Counted from the stretch's first letter, positions 12,241 to 25,678 are shown. The stretch: DNA of 64,000 bases from Monoplex corrugatus (GCA_030674185.1 JAPXFY010000013.1:57215131-57279130); one strand, 5' to 3'. Numbers and translations: made by a program. The notes: generated by a model not told the origin, from the letters alone.

Positions 12241-12485
12241 TCCACAATACCATGCCTTTTATTCATTTCCTTTTTGTTGCTGTTTTGTTTTTCTTCCCAG
12301 ATCTGCCTCAGAAAGCTTATTCACTGTGGGATCAAGGACCAGAACTCCGGCAAACAGCCGGCCTAAATGATGCCGTTGGCGAGGAAAGCCCACCCATCCC
12401 CACCCCCCAGCACATAAAGTAGGATGAGACAGAAAGAGGAAAGGGCAGGGCAGGGGGCGGGGTGTAAAGAAAAAAATCCATCAAT

Positions 12486-12530
12486 TCTTCTCTCTCTCTC
12501 TCTCTCTCTCTCCCCCCCCCCCCCCTTTTT
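12486..12530. repeat. (CT)n-(C)n tract
   Basis: CT run followed by poly-C. Confidence 0.85.
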
Positions 12531-12799
12531 CCTCCTTACTGCAAGTTTCATTTGTCACAAGACCTACATCCGGGCAACAGCTCAGACACAGCAGCAGCTG
12601 AATAAAAAAAAAAAAGAAGTAAAAAAACAAAAACAAAAAAAGAAAAGAAAAGAAAGAAAAAAAGGTGTGTGTGTGTGTGTGTGTGTGTGTAGGGGGGGGG
12701 GATCAAATAAGGACAAGAAAAAAAAATAGAACAAGAAAAACAAACCACAGACACACTCTTCCAACCAACAACAGCGACGAAAATCAAACAAATAAAACA

Positions 12800-13085
12800 A
12801 CCAGTGAGGCAATGTAGATAGCACAACAAACCACCGGAAGGATGGAGGTTCAAGTCTTTTAAGTCAAAAGCATCATCAGATTTTTCCACTCCAACCCACA
12901 GCTGGGTGTGCTATAAAATTGGCATGTTAAAGATCCTGTACAAGTCATGTCGAGTGGCTTATGGATAAACAAAACCACCCGGTCTGCCCATCCATCAAAG
13001 ACAAGGTATGCAGACTATGCAGCAATACACCACCTGCACAGTGTGGCTAAAACACATCCAAGAAAACACTGCTTGGAAAATGCAA
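12800..13085 (+). repeat. tRNA-derived SINE (family C) copy
   Basis: Head around GATGGAGGTTCAAGTC. The body reads TTAAAGATCCTGTACAAGTC, then GTGGCTTATGGATAAACA and CAGACTATGCAGCAATACAC. A second copy is at 48370-48620. Confidence 0.65.
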
Positions 13086-13369
13086 GGGCACGCACACACA
13101 CACACAAACACACACAAAGAACTCCACAGAAACCATTCAGAATTAGACGAGAAATCCTTGATAATCTGTTTTCATTCTTCTCATTCTCCTTTCTCCCAGA
13201 CTGGGCTATTCCCCTTCACACTTCTATAGTTTTGGTCACCCACTGGAATCCAAATAACTATGCATGTCTAAAATTCGTTAAACAGCAATCCATAAAAACG
13301 TCTGCCACACACATGGTGACACAATTACGTTTGTGGACAGATATGTAAACTATTCTTTTACATACAGCG

Positions 13370-13680
13370 CTGGTTGGTTCTTTTGATATGACCATGGATG
13401 TACTCGAGGTTTACTATCTCAAGATCAATCCCATCCTGCCACATTAAAAACTGGCTTGTTCACTGCCCATTTAATGTTTCCATCATTCTGGTGGTGTCAG
13501 CTCATTGTTTCATAGGTCCTTTCCTCCCCTCCCCATTTACAGACCTTGCCAGTACATAGGGTTCTGCACAGGCTCAGGGAATCTGCCAGATAACTTGCTG
13601 GCAGGCTTGGGAGAGTACTTGGGAGGAGTGTATGAGGAATTATCCGAATGTGATTTCATGCGAGAGTCATGGACAGCAAA
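13370..13680 (+). repeat. SINE family A copy
   Basis: AACTGGCTTGTTCACTGCCC, CAGCTCATTGTTTCATAGGT, ACCTTGCCAGTACATAGGGT and CTGCCAGATAACTTGCTGGC appear in family order. Confidence 0.8.
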
Positions 13681-14644
13681 ATGAAATTTTGACCAACAAA
13701 AGAGAGCTACACTGGTCAAATTTGCTACAGTTTTTGAATGGGTGTGTATTAAGTTAAACTGACGTACCCTTTAAAACTAAATAAAAGCAAAATAAAATTT
13801 TATTTTGAAAAGAATGGGCAAAAGGAAAGAACGAGAAAGAGAGTATATGTATGTGTGTGTGTGGTGGGGGTGGGGGTGGAGGAAGGAGAGTTGGGGGGGG
13901 GGGGGTTGACAGGAGGGCAAGGACAGGAGATTGTCAGAGACATACAGACTGACTGACCGACTGACATCCTTATTGTCATATCTGCCATTGCTAAAAATCT
14001 ACATGAGATCTAACGCAAAAATCAAACAAATTGTTGGGTTAATATGAATAAGAACAACAGCACCAATAATAACTACCTGTGCAGCCTTCATCTTGCAAGA
14101 GCCGTAAGTATTTTACAAAATCATAAAAGATAATGGCAGACACACAAGCGCAGCAAACACACGTCAACCATTACCATCACGACCCAACCACAAAACATGA
14201 ATGTTAAAAACAACCACAAACAACAACAACACTACGACAACACGTCAATGGCTACTGCGTTATAACAATACCGACAGAGCCAGACAGAGACAGAAAGAGG
14301 AAAACCAAACAAAAAAACACTGCAACCACAAAATGTCAAAACTTCTTGGCACAATTGTTCTCCACCTCTTTCATACCCAGAACTTTCTATTTTCAACAGA
14401 TAAAATGATTGCGATGGTATTCAAACCGAGAATCTCCTTCCTGCATCCGTTTTTCATCCCACCCCCACCCCTCCCAACCATACACTCCTTCCCCCTCTCC
14501 CAGTCTCTCCTTTTCCGGGATTAGCTGGTTGTTACAGCTGCCCTGAAATTGATTTGTCAATTTGAACAGCCGCAGATATTATTAAAGTTCACCGCAATGT
14601 GAGGTTACAGAATATCTGGAAATGCGTAGCAAACTAGCATTTTG

Positions 14645-15260
<616 letters not shown>

Positions 15261-15496
15261 GCTTTGTTCAAGTTTTTTTCCCGTAGACTGGTTTGTCTCA
15301 ATTTTTGTCACAAACGTCGTTTTATTGTTACTGCAACTTGACTAAAGGTGCTTGGTCAGTCATCTACTCATCTATTCATTCATTCATTTCTAACATCGTC
15401 TTCTTCTGCTATTGTTTTCAAGGGAAGTCGAAGAAATGTTTAAACACACACAACATACATACATACATATACTCATATATATATGGGCCATCCACT

Positions 15497-15499
<3 letters not shown>

Positions 15500-15564
<65 letters not shown>
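15500..15564. repeat. (CT)n microsatellite
   Basis: Uninterrupted CT run of about 65 bp. Confidence 0.95.
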
Positions 15565-15567
<3 letters not shown>

Positions 15568-16014
15568 CTATCTGTGATTTAACGTTTTGATTCTGTTTTT
15601 CAGCCTACCTATTTCAGTCGGTCTATGGACACATACAGGCTACTAATTCTCATCGTTATGCGGTCTGCCAGTCTTCCATTCTACATAACCGCATTCAGTG
15701 GCGTTTGGGAAAACGCGTGTCTTCTTAGATGGTGGGTCCCTATTTCACAGGCACACGGAGGCGTGCTAATTGATGGCCCCACTATAACATAGTTTACAGC
15801 CCTATTCCACAAGTATCCACTAATCAGATCCCCCTGTCATTTCCCTCTGGAATCGTGCCCCCCCCCCCTTCCTCCCTTTCTCTCTTCTCTCACACACACC
15901 GTGCCATCCATCCATCCATTAACACATTCCTGCCAGCCACCCAGCCACAGACACACCCTCTTTCCTTCGTTCTTTCTCCTGCTAACCATACATAAACCAC
16001 ACACATTCTCTTTC

Positions 16015-16059
16015 AGAGAGAGAGGGAGAGAGAGAGGGGGGAGAGAGAGAGAGAGAGAG

Positions 16060-16136
<77 letters not shown>
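16015..16136. repeat. (GA)n-(GT)n microsatellite
   Basis: GA run directly joined to a GT run of more than 70 bp. Confidence 0.95.
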
Positions 16137-16137
<1 letters not shown>

Positions 16138-16285
16138 GTATGCAAAGAGGCTGGGAGTCATGTGTTTATGAGACAGACAGACAGACAGAAAGACAGATAA
16201 ACAGACAGACAGATGTTGGTGGGAAATGTATTCCAAAGGTGTTCTCCAGAGGGATTGCTGGCTGGGTCTTACATTGGTCTTTGTA

Positions 16286-16372
16286 GAGAGAGAGAGAGAG
16301 AGGAAGGAGAGAGAGAGGAGAGGAGAAGAGAGAGAGAGAAGAGAGAGAGAGAAGGAGAGAGAGAGACAGAGA
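16286..16372. repeat. (GA)n-rich purine tract
   Basis: GA repeats with AGGA interruptions. Confidence 0.85.
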
Positions 16373-16683
16373 GGACGCCCCCTCTCCTTCCCCCTCCCAC
16401 GCTCTCTCAAACTTAGGGGTGAATCAAATTACCCCTGACCAAGTATCAAAGTAGTGCGACATTTGAAACCTATAAAACCAACCCCAATAACACAGTCTCT
16501 TTCTTCCTCTAGCTGGCAAGCTAGATACTGCTATGTTCTGTAGTCTGGTCCCGCTTTGTTGTCATCGTCAGACACGCTTTACTTGATCCAGCCGGTTACC
16601 ACAGGCTTGGTGATAACACAGTCAGTCTTGGTATAAATGTCTGTGGTACACAAAGTTAGTCTTGGTATAAACGTCTGTGGTAC

Positions 16684-17270
16684 AACAGCCAATGTTGTTG
16701 TTGTTATTGATGTTTAAAGCCTGGCCGACTGCGCAAAGCCATATCAGGGCTACAACTGCTTCAAAACATACAAAACTTCAACAGGGGAAAAAAAAAAAAA
16801 ATATGGAAAAGAAAATTAAGTACACATATCAATGCATTCACGCACATAAACTAAGAACATGTCCCTAGCGCTGACCACTCCGTCCAATTTATCGCACAGG
16901 GGATTTAAAAAACACACCTGAATACAAATTCAAGCATACATAAGGACACCAAAACATAGGTCTATATAAAAACGGGCATAAATTACCAAAAAATTGCTTC
17001 CGCATATCTCACCTCCCTAGAGTCAAAAATGCACTTAATACATGTACCCAATTATCAATCCTAAGAAAAAGTACATAAAACTTTATCAAACACATACAGG
17101 TGGATGGACCAGCAAGGCAGAAAATGATAGGAAGAAAAAATGACAGAAAGCAAAGGAACAAGAAACAAAGAGAGTGACAGAAATGAGGACATTTCTAGTA
17201 CAGTACTTCCAGAAGGTGGGGATACTATTTATACTGAAAGAGCCCCCGGCATCCCATCCCCACGGGGGGA
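16684..17270 (-). repeat. Dispersed ~550-bp repeat (family B), best copy
   Basis: From a (TTG)n run through GTTTAAAGCCTGGCCGACTG to ATACTATTTATACTGAAAGA and GGCATCCC. The simple-repeat tail at the left suggests a retroposed element read on the minus strand. The reading frame starting at 17174 overlaps only its end and matches no family I know. Confidence 0.8.
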
Positions 17271-17688
17271 ACAGCCAATGTCATAGCCCCCTAGAGGAGG
17301 AAATACAGGTCGCCTCCCTTGCAATGACACAACCAACAGAAATCAAAACCGAGCAAACACAGCAGACCTTTTACTCCACAGGAAAATCTGTCAGGTCTAA
17401 AATACAAAACAAAACAGAAACCTTTCATGACGATAAGGCAAGAAAAAGGGAAAAAATCTTAAATCAGGAAAAAAAAATCTTTAATCAAAGCGACTACCAG
17501 CGTTCAACCAAGGATCAGAATCATTTTCTCCATCTCAACGAAATACCATCGAAGTTTGCTGATCTCTCGTGTAGCGAATAGATTTCTGTGGTGTCTTTTG
17601 TCTATGCCTAAAAAAAGCCATACAGGCTGAAAATGTGCACCTGTCTTATTATGTTAAATAAATATGATTTCATTCTATATATTCTGGT

Positions 17689-17691
<3 letters not shown>

Positions 17692-17745
<54 letters not shown>

Positions 17746-17750
17746 TGTGT
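17692..17750. repeat. (GT)n microsatellite
   Basis: Near-perfect GT run. Confidence 0.95.
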
Positions 17751-17837
17751 AGGTTTTTGTTTGTTTTGTTGAGATATATCTGCCGAGTCTATGATTTAGT
17801 CTCTTTGATGAGATAAGGAGAAAAAATTAAGTCAGAC

Positions 17838-18487
17838 TGCCTCTACTCAGCCTATATCTATGGCCTTACAGATTGATCGTCTCTACTCAGCCTATATCTA
17901 TGGCCTTACAGACTGTCTCTACTCAGCCTATATCTATGGCCTTAAGATTGATTGTCTCTACTCAGCCTATATCTATGGCCTTACAGACTGTCTCTACTCA
18001 GCCTATATCTATGGCCTTACAGATTGATCGTCTCTACTCAGCCTATATCTATGGCCTTAAGATTGATTGTCTCTACTCAGCCTATATCTATGGCCTTACA
18101 GACTGTCTCTACTCAGTCTATATCTATGGCCTTAAGATTGTCTCTACTCAGCCTATATCTATGGCCTTACAGACTGTCTCTACTCAGCCTATATCTATGG
18201 CCTTAAGATTGTCTCTACTCAGTCTATATCTATGGCCTTAAGATTGATTGTCTCTACTCAGCCTATATCTATGGCCTTACAGACTGTCTCTACTCAGTCT
18301 ATATCTATGGTCTTAAGATTGATTGTCTCTATTCAGCCTATATCTATGGCCGTAAGATTGATTGTCTCTACTCAGCCTATATCTATGGCCTTACAGATTG
18401 TCTCTATATCTATGGCCTTACAGAATGTCTCTATATCTATGGCCTTACAGACAGATTGTCTCTACTCAGCCTATATCTATGGCCTTC
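17838..18487. repeat. 36-40-bp minisatellite
   Basis: About 17 units built on CTACTCAGCCTATATCTATG plus GCCTTA, with spacers ACAGACTGTCT, ACAGATTGATCGTCT or AGATTGATTGTCT. Apparent reading frames there are repeat artefacts. Confidence 0.93.
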
Positions 18488-18884
18488 TCTCTTAACTGAC
18501 AAAAGCGGTGCACATGTCAACACTGCCATAATGTATGCACACACATCTAGGAGATAACCAACCCTCTTGACTTGATTAAGCATAGTCTATAGACTTACAG
18601 GTAAGACTGGAGTGCTACTCTGTTTGAACAGTACACACAAGAGACATTAAATGGAGTGACTATGACTCAACGCCGATAGACCCAACCCAAAAAACGTGCG
18701 CGACACGTATAAAGATGAAATGAAAAAGTTATTAGACTTGCATGCCTAAACATCATCCCTGTCATGATTTACCAATAAGATTAAAAGGTGATAAATTTTG
18801 CATTACCTATCTATCAAATCAATGACAACCTGGCTCACCATTTGAGATAAACAGGTCGTTAAATTTGCATTGCCATCGTTCGCC

Positions 18885-19310
18885 ATGATATAGTGGCTAG
18901 TACAACAGATTACTGACTGGAAGGTTGTGGGTTTGAATCCCCATCAATCCCTTCAAAAATCACTCGAGATTTTTCAGCTCCAACCAGCTCCTTCCCAAAA
19001 CTGATTGTGCTATGGGCTCTCAGGGAAGACTGGGACTACACATTCAACTCTCATCCACTTCAAAGATGCACTATCATGGGTGCTGCTCAAAGTCTAACCA
19101 ACACCACTGGTGACTGTATCTCTTGGGTCTGGTTGATGCCAAGGTATGTTACGATAATAAGCATAGAGTACAGCCTTGTCAAGTAGTCTCAATCCCAAAT
19201 GGAACTCCATAGTAGCACGATTATCATCCTCATCGTCATTATTAACATAATTAAAATTAAGCCAGCTTCTGTAGGCATTAACCCCTTCACTGTCGATGCT
19301 TCTTAACATT
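18885..19310 (+). repeat. tRNA-derived SINE (family D) copy
   Basis: A box ATAGTGGCTAGTACAAC, B box GGGTTTGAATCCC. The body has TTTTTCAGCTCCAACCAGCT, GAAGACTGGGACTACACATT and TATGTTACGATAATAAGC. A second copy is at 58975-59450. Confidence 0.8.
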
Positions 19311-19507
19311 CAATGTTTTCCATATGCTGACAAAAAAAAAAAAAAAAAAAAAAAGCTGCATCACTACCATGTGCACTAAAACTACAGTAGCTTTCATATT
19401 AGTGAGAATCTGCATGAAATTACACACAATGAAGCATTAGGCATAACAAGTTGTACTTTCAGGTGCTTTGTTTAGTATTTACTATGTGTTTACAATGTTT
19501 TGTGAAA

Positions 19508-19509
<2 letters not shown>

Positions 19510-19553
<44 letters not shown>

Positions 19554-19558
19554 ACACA
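19510..19558. repeat. (CA)n microsatellite
   Basis: CA run with one CTCA interruption. Confidence 0.9.
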
Positions 19559-20499
19559 TACAAACCCAAAAACAAACAAAAAACACCCTCATAACCACAG
19601 AAAACCAAAAACAAAACAAAACAACAAAACTGACAAAATCTGAAAGTGCTAAGACTGCGGATGACCACCTGCCGACGGATCACTGACAGCTGATGTGCTA
19701 AAAAAAAATTTAAAAAAAAATTTTAAAAAGCTGCCTACTAGTGCACAAAACAGTTGACTGGTCACGTCTTATGCTGCCCCCAAGTCCTCATTCCCTTATA
19801 CCACTAGTAATACTACCAAAGCGAATAGTAGTGGTGACCGATTTTACACTATCAGGGCTGTGTATTTCGTCACATGTTTGTGTGTTCAGTATTCACAATG
19901 TCTGATCTGTACAAAGCAAAGCATATTTCACACCAGCAGAAAGTAATTACTGATGTTTTCAACCTCTTTTTTGTCAGAATTGTCTTCTGAATCATCGTAT
20001 CATCCCTTCATAGTTTCCTGAATCACCTCAAATGCTTAGAAAAGTCGAAATCATGCAGGATCGCCAGACAGTCCTGGTATCACCGCTTTGGTGAAAACCA
20101 GTTTCTGCTTCTCGAGAAAATATTTCCGTGCTGGGAATAAATTCCACAAGCGCTGACGCCACTGATACCAAGTGATGGGGGAGATCCTCAATAATCATGG
20201 CATCAACTATAAGCCTTGGTCAACATAAGGACACAAATCTTGCGGATGTAAAACAACAAGGCAGCCATAAAACTACCAGACACAAAGACACTCTCAAATA
20301 GAACAGGCATCTTATCTTGACACATGTCTATCAAGATCAATAAAATCTTCCATAATCTGTCTTCAATGGCCATACAATCAAGAACCACCCATTTTACTTT
20401 CAAGGGTTACAAAGTGGAAACACTAGTCCAAATCCGTCTTGGTAACTTTTGTGTCAATATCCCTTTCCAATGATAACAGGCCAATCCCACGAACCAATT

Positions 20500-20750
20500 C
20501 TGAATAACAACATAAAAGCAGACTTCTTCACTGCCCATCTTCCTGCTTGAATCATTCTGGTGCTGTTTGCCTATTGTTTCATATGTCCATTCTCTTTCCT
20601 TCCCAATTCAAAACCTTGCCAGCACACAGCACTTTGCTCATGATCAAAGAGTGCCCAATAATTGCTGGAAGACTTGGGTGAAGTTTATATGATACTGCCA
20701 AAGAGCAATAAATGACTCTTGAACGAACTCTGATCAAAACTTTGAATTCC
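20500..20750 (+). repeat. SINE family A copy
   Basis: TTCTTCACTGCCCATCTTCC, ATTGTTTCATATGTCC, ACCTTGCCAGCACACAGCAC and a CTCTTGAACGAACTC end, all in family order. Confidence 0.7.
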
Positions 20751-21613
20751 TACAATAACATTTGATAATTACTATCTGAAGTCTCTGCAACACTACTGTT
20801 AAGACCATTCAAACCAATCCTGAATAACTGATCAATATTTTCTTAACTCGATGGCGACGCTCCGCAGCTATAGCTGCAGAGCTCCGTGTCTCGACTGTGA
20901 TGCTCTGCAGCCATAGCTGCAGAGATGATACCGGTTTTTTTCACCAAGACTACGTGTATATTACAATAAGGGAGATTATACTGACAGCAGAGTTTAACCA
21001 TTGACCTTTTAAAACATATATATAACATGATAGGTGTATTGTCGTTGGATATTCTCCATAATTTTTTTGAGAGTACCAAAAACTGTGCATCTCGAGAGTT
21101 TCAGCAGCCATTTTAGGGTGCGTCTCCAAAGAGTTAATCCCTCCTAAGTACTAAAACTGAGATCTTCCAAAGCAGTGAAGACGTTTTCTGAATCTCTCCA
21201 ATGATAATGTCAAGATCTCCCAAAGTAATCTCCACGAACCGCATTCATATACTCAATCATAATCAGGTTCTGAATAATCGTGTCAATAGCTTCTAAATCC
21301 TCTTCAATACCAGGATAACATTCAGGTCTCCTGTATCATCAGTCTGATAAGCTATGTCAATATCTTCACAATTCCTATGCAATGATAACACAAAGAACTT
21401 CCAAATAAGTCTTGAATAACACTTTGTCAACACGGTCTGAATACCTCTCCAGTGATAACAGCACGACCAGAAGAGCAGATTAACCATGTCATTATCTTCT
21501 GAACCCTTCTCCAGTGTTATGATCCTTTTAAGACCTTCCAAGTCAGTTTGAAATGACTGTGTTAACATCGTCTGATTCTCTCCCCAGTGATATCTCATTT
21601 CTGAATGAAGGGT

Positions 21614-21700
21614 AACACACACACACGGGAACGCAAACACACACACACACAAATACACACAAAGGACACGCGCGCACACACACACACACAAACACACACC
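21614..21700. repeat. (CA)n microsatellite
   Basis: CA runs with CGCGCG patch. Confidence 0.85.
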
Positions 21701-21873
21701 AAAACAACACTTCAACCTTAAAACCCGTTCACTACCGCCTATAGATACAAACACTGCACACCTCATAGAACTGACCTCATGCGATCTGTACATGGCCACA
21801 AACAAGACAATTAAAACAAGACAACCTAATAGATGACTTCCAAAAAAATTCGGGAACTAATTTCAAAATGGTT

Positions 21874-21909
21874 CAGTGTGTGTGTGTGGTGTGTGTGTGT
21901 GTGTGTGTG

Positions 21910-21971
<62 letters not shown>

Positions 21972-21974
21972 CAA

Positions 21975-22011
<37 letters not shown>

Positions 22012-22012
22012 G
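21874..22012. repeat. (GT)n-(GA)n microsatellite
   Basis: GT run with GCAAG interruptions ending in GA. Confidence 0.95.
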
Positions 22013-22170
22013 TGGTGGGTGGGGAGTGGGGATGGTGACAGCTACAGTAGTCTGTTTACAGGTCGTCAATCATGGATACACACTCTGCTTACAAGTTAAC
22101 AGGTCGTTGATCGGCAGCAGTGGAGGATAATTATGAATCATGTAAATGGCAGGAAGGCTAGCTATGAATC

Positions 22171-22171
22171 A

Positions 22172-22237
<66 letters not shown>

Positions 22238-22239
22238 AC

Positions 22240-22282
<43 letters not shown>
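22171..22282. repeat. (CA)n microsatellite
   Basis: CA run directly left of a family B repeat copy. Confidence 0.95.
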
Positions 22283-22284
22283 TA

Positions 22285-22812
22285 TACTGTTAGTTTTGTT
22301 TAAAGCCCAGCCGACTGCGTAGAGCCATAGGGCCAGGCCATACCTGTTTCAAAACATACACAGTACACATATATATATGCACTTGCGCACATACTCTAAG
22401 GAGATGCCCCTGGCACTGACCACTCCATCCAATTTATCACAGAAGGGATTTAAAAAACAAACCTGAATACAAATTTAAACATAACTAAGGACACTAAAAC
22501 ATATATAAAAAGGGCTTAAATCACCTTAAATTGCTTCCTCATATCTCATGTCCCTAGAGCCAAAAATGCACTTGGTAAGTGTACCCAATTATCAATCTTA
22601 CGAGACAGTATGTAAGACTTTATCGAACACATACAGATGAGTGGACCAACAAGGCAGAAAATAATACTATTAATAGGAAGAACTGACAGAAAGCAAAAGA
22701 ACAAGGCCGAAATTAAGAAAGTGACAGAAAAGAGGAAATTACTAGCACAGAATTTCCAGAAGGTGGGGATACTATTTATACTGAAAGAGCTCCCGGCATC
22801 CCCACGGGGGAA
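22285..22812 (-). repeat. Dispersed family B repeat, copy
   Basis: GTTTAAAGCCCAGCCGACTG to AAGGTGGGGATACTATTTAT and GGCATCCCC, collinear with 16684-17270. Confidence 0.8.
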
Positions 22813-23228
22813 CACAAACACAACACACACACAACACACACACACACACACACAAAACGGCCAGGCAGGAGAGTTATGAATCACCAAAAAAACGGCCATG
22901 TCAAGATCTTCCCAGTCTGGACCGCAGACCTCTCACGGCGGCGCTGACCACAACCTGCTGCAGACTCAGTCACTGCAAAGAGTCTGGTCACTGTGACAGT
23001 ACTGTGTGGCTTTGTGGCAAGTCTTTCAGACTGGAGCTCGTTGGAGCTTATCTGAACTAGACCTCTACATATCTGGTATACTGGAGGATGACTACGCAGT
23101 GCGCAGTGCGTGTAGAGACAACCAACCACAAGGGGCAGAAACACGTGAAGGCATTCCCTTATCTTCATCTTCGCTTCTAGTTAGAGCGAAAATTTCCCGC
23201 CTTTTCCAAAGCGTCCGAAAGTCCCATT

Positions 23229-23241
23229 GTGTGTTGTGTGT

Positions 23242-23300
<59 letters not shown>
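23229..23300. repeat. (GT)n microsatellite
   Basis: GT run ending in GGATCGCGCGCGCAC. Confidence 0.95.
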
Positions 23301-23302
<2 letters not shown>

Positions 23303-23628
23303 ATCGCGCGCGCACGCATGAGACAAAAAGAGAGAGACTGTGAGAGAGAGAGAGGGGGGGGTCAATGTCGTGGGCGTGTACGCGCATGGTTGCACAGAGG
23401 TGTATGGGGGGGGGGGGGGGGAGGTGCTGGGCACACAAAGCCAAACGTCTTTGATGGGTGTTCAATGATTACCACCCCCACCCCAACAACCCATCACCAT
23501 CGCCTCCTCCATGCAATTAAAACTTCATCCCACCCCCCCTCTGGGAGGCTGAATCCTGAGACCCCAACTCCTTACACACTCCGTGTGTCTCCCGAGGCCC
23601 TTCACCTCCACCCCTACCCCTTAATATG

Positions 23629-23915
23629 TTAACCCTTTCAGTGTCTCATCCTGTCCCTATCCATCCGCTTCCAGCAAGAAACCAGTGGGTAGTTTCAGTT
23701 TCAGTTTCTCAAGATGACGTCTCCGCGCTCGGAACGAATTCCATACCTAGTCTACATTTCATACTGGTATTTTATCAGCCTACCACTGGAATAATCTTGG
23801 TTACATGTAAGTGACATGTGTATCTGTGTATCTTACCTTCAAAAAAGGAACATATGTAAAGTAAATAAATAAATAATTAAGCTGATGGATAGGGTGAGGG
23901 AGTCAAAAGTATTCA
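23629..23915. mobile_element. TTAA foldback element split by a SINE
   Basis: The left part, 23629-23692 (TTAACCCTTTCAGTGTC... to GTGGGTAG), and the right part, 23881-23915 (GCTGATGGATAGGGTGAGGG), are separated by a SINE-like insert with an (AAAT)n tail. Confidence 0.7.
23693..23880 (+). repeat. SINE-like insert within foldback element
   Basis: Begins TTTCAGTTTCAGTTTCTCAA, continues GATGACGTCTCCGCGCTCGG and ends in AAATAAATAAATAATTAA. Related fragments appear near 3790-3870 and 20100-20165, consistent with a dispersed SINE. Confidence 0.6.
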
Positions 23916-23959
23916 AATTGATGGTGACATCATCTTGAGAAATTGAAACTGAATTGAAA

Positions 23960-24362
23960 CACACATCTCGCCGATCCTGAAAAGAAAAGGGGGAAAGACC
24001 TGAAAAAGAAAATCAAGCAAACATATTGATGCATTCCCACACATGCCCCTAGTGTTGACTGTTCCACTGAATTCATTAATAGTGCAGGGGATGTATAAAC
24101 ATCACTAAATTACCTAAAACTGCTCCTGCAAATACAATTTCCTTAGAAACAAAAATGCAGTTAATACAGGTGCCTAATTATAAACCCCAAGATATAGAGT
24201 ATGTAAGGCTTTACACAACAAGTACAGGTGAATGGATCAGCTATGCAAAAAATGATGACAACAAGCACAGGAGGAAAACAGAAACAAAGAGAATGACAAA
24301 ACATGAGAATATTCCAAGCATAGAATTTCCTGAGGGTGGGGATACTATTTATTCTCAAGATA
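23960..24362 (-). repeat. Dispersed family B repeat, degraded copy
   Basis: Collinear pieces: CATATTGATGCATTCCCACA, GCAGGGGATGTATAAAC, GGTGGGGATACTATTTATTC. Only the middle and one end are recognisable. Confidence 0.65.
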
Positions 24363-24387
24363 GATAAGAACACGATGAAGAAGTCAA

Positions 24388-24545
24388 GGGTTAAAATCAA
24401 TGAATAGGTTCGGGGTGTGAAATGGTCAAACCTGGTGGACATCCACACACTGACAGAGCGAAACGGTTAACGTTGGCTGATACAGACTGGTGGAGTGAGA
24501 GGGTTAAAGTTTCTGGAGCGGGTGAAGGAGTGAAAGCGTTAACAC
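24388..24545. repeat. Degraded TTAA foldback remnant
   Basis: Scattered arms (GGAGTGAGAGGGTTAA, GGAGTGAAAGCGTTAA) spaced like the family but heavily mutated. Confidence 0.5.
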
Positions 24546-24827
24546 TCTTGGCATACAGGCCTGCCAGCCTTAGGACACACACAGTGGAAGCCATCCCATT
24601 ATCCGCAGGTCCTCTTCCCCTCCTCGTCTGGACAGCCAGGAAATCAGATAGCATTGGGCCATGTCACTTTGTGCGTGCGTGTGTGCGTGTGTATTGGAGA
24701 GGAAGAAGTGAGAGTGGGAGCGGGGTGGGGAGCTGGTTACAAAACGAGAGAGGAAGCAATCAAGTCTATTCACATCTGACCAATGTGTGTCTAATCCGAT
24801 TGAGGACGGGATGGGGGATGAAAATCT

Positions 24828-24833
24828 CTCTCT

Positions 24834-24864
<31 letters not shown>

Positions 24865-24873
24865 CCCTCTCTC

Positions 24874-24927
<54 letters not shown>

Positions 24928-25025
24928 TTTCTATACACTGGTACGGTACGTGCGTGCGAGGAATGTGTGTATGTGTGGTGTGTATGCTGTGTGTTTGAGC
25001 GCGCGCACGCACGCACGTCAGTGTG

Positions 25026-25083
<58 letters not shown>

Positions 25084-25118
25084 ACGCGTGCACGCGCGTG
25101 CGGTCATGCGTGCGTGTG
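24828..25118. repeat. Compound (CT)n/(GT)n with CG-alternating patches
   Basis: CT run, GT run, GCGCGCGCACGCACGCACG, GT run, then CACGCGTGCACGCGCGTGCG. Confidence 0.92.
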
Positions 25119-25479
25119 TGTGAAAACATTCATTTGCCATTAAACCCCTACTAGGTAAGGCTACAAAAACATACTGTTTTTAATTGGTTGACGTGCATGC
25201 TGTGAAGTTGTTGTTGTTGTTGGATATTGTTTGTTTGCTGTATCATGAAACACGTCTGGCAGTCAAGTCTCGGGATGTGAATTAAAGGCAACATCATCTT
25301 GTTTGCTCAGGTCACGGTGCTGTTTATCAAGTACTGATCCAATCTAGAAACAGGAAGTAGTCTTGGTTTACAACGAGTCTTCGACTTCCGCCACATAAGA
25401 GTTGTTTCCCTTTAACTTCAGGCGTCACTGGTGTGATAGTGTGTTGTATAGTTTGTGGTGTGTATGGTGTATGTGATGT

Positions 25480-25499
25480 CTGTGGTGTGTGTGTGTGTG

Positions 25500-25531
<32 letters not shown>

Positions 25532-25570
25532 TTGAGTATATGTGTATTAGAGTGTGTGTGCGCGCGCGCC
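25480..25570. repeat. (GT)n with two (GC)n cores
   Basis: GTGCGCGCGCGCGCGCGTG near 25500 and GTGCGCGCGCGCC near 25560 within GT repeats. Confidence 0.9.
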
Positions 25571-25647
25571 AGAGAGAGAGACAGACAGGCAGGCAGAGAC
25601 AAAGAGTGTGTAGGTGCGGATGTGAAAGGCATAGAGAGAACACTGAC

Positions 25648-25675
<28 letters not shown>
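25648..25675. repeat. Poly-G tract
   Basis: An uninterrupted G run of more than 25 bp. Another G run is at 25817-25836. Confidence 0.9.

Positions 25676-25678
<3 letters not shown>

Noticed and set aside
17174..17581. 135-codon frame at the end of a family B repeat
   Set aside because: Its first part is shared with the repeat copy at 22637, where the frame diverges. No recognisable domain.
17873..18495. Frames with repeated AYIYGL-type motif
   Set aside because: Artefact of the 36-40-bp minisatellite. Units vary in length and do not preserve a frame.
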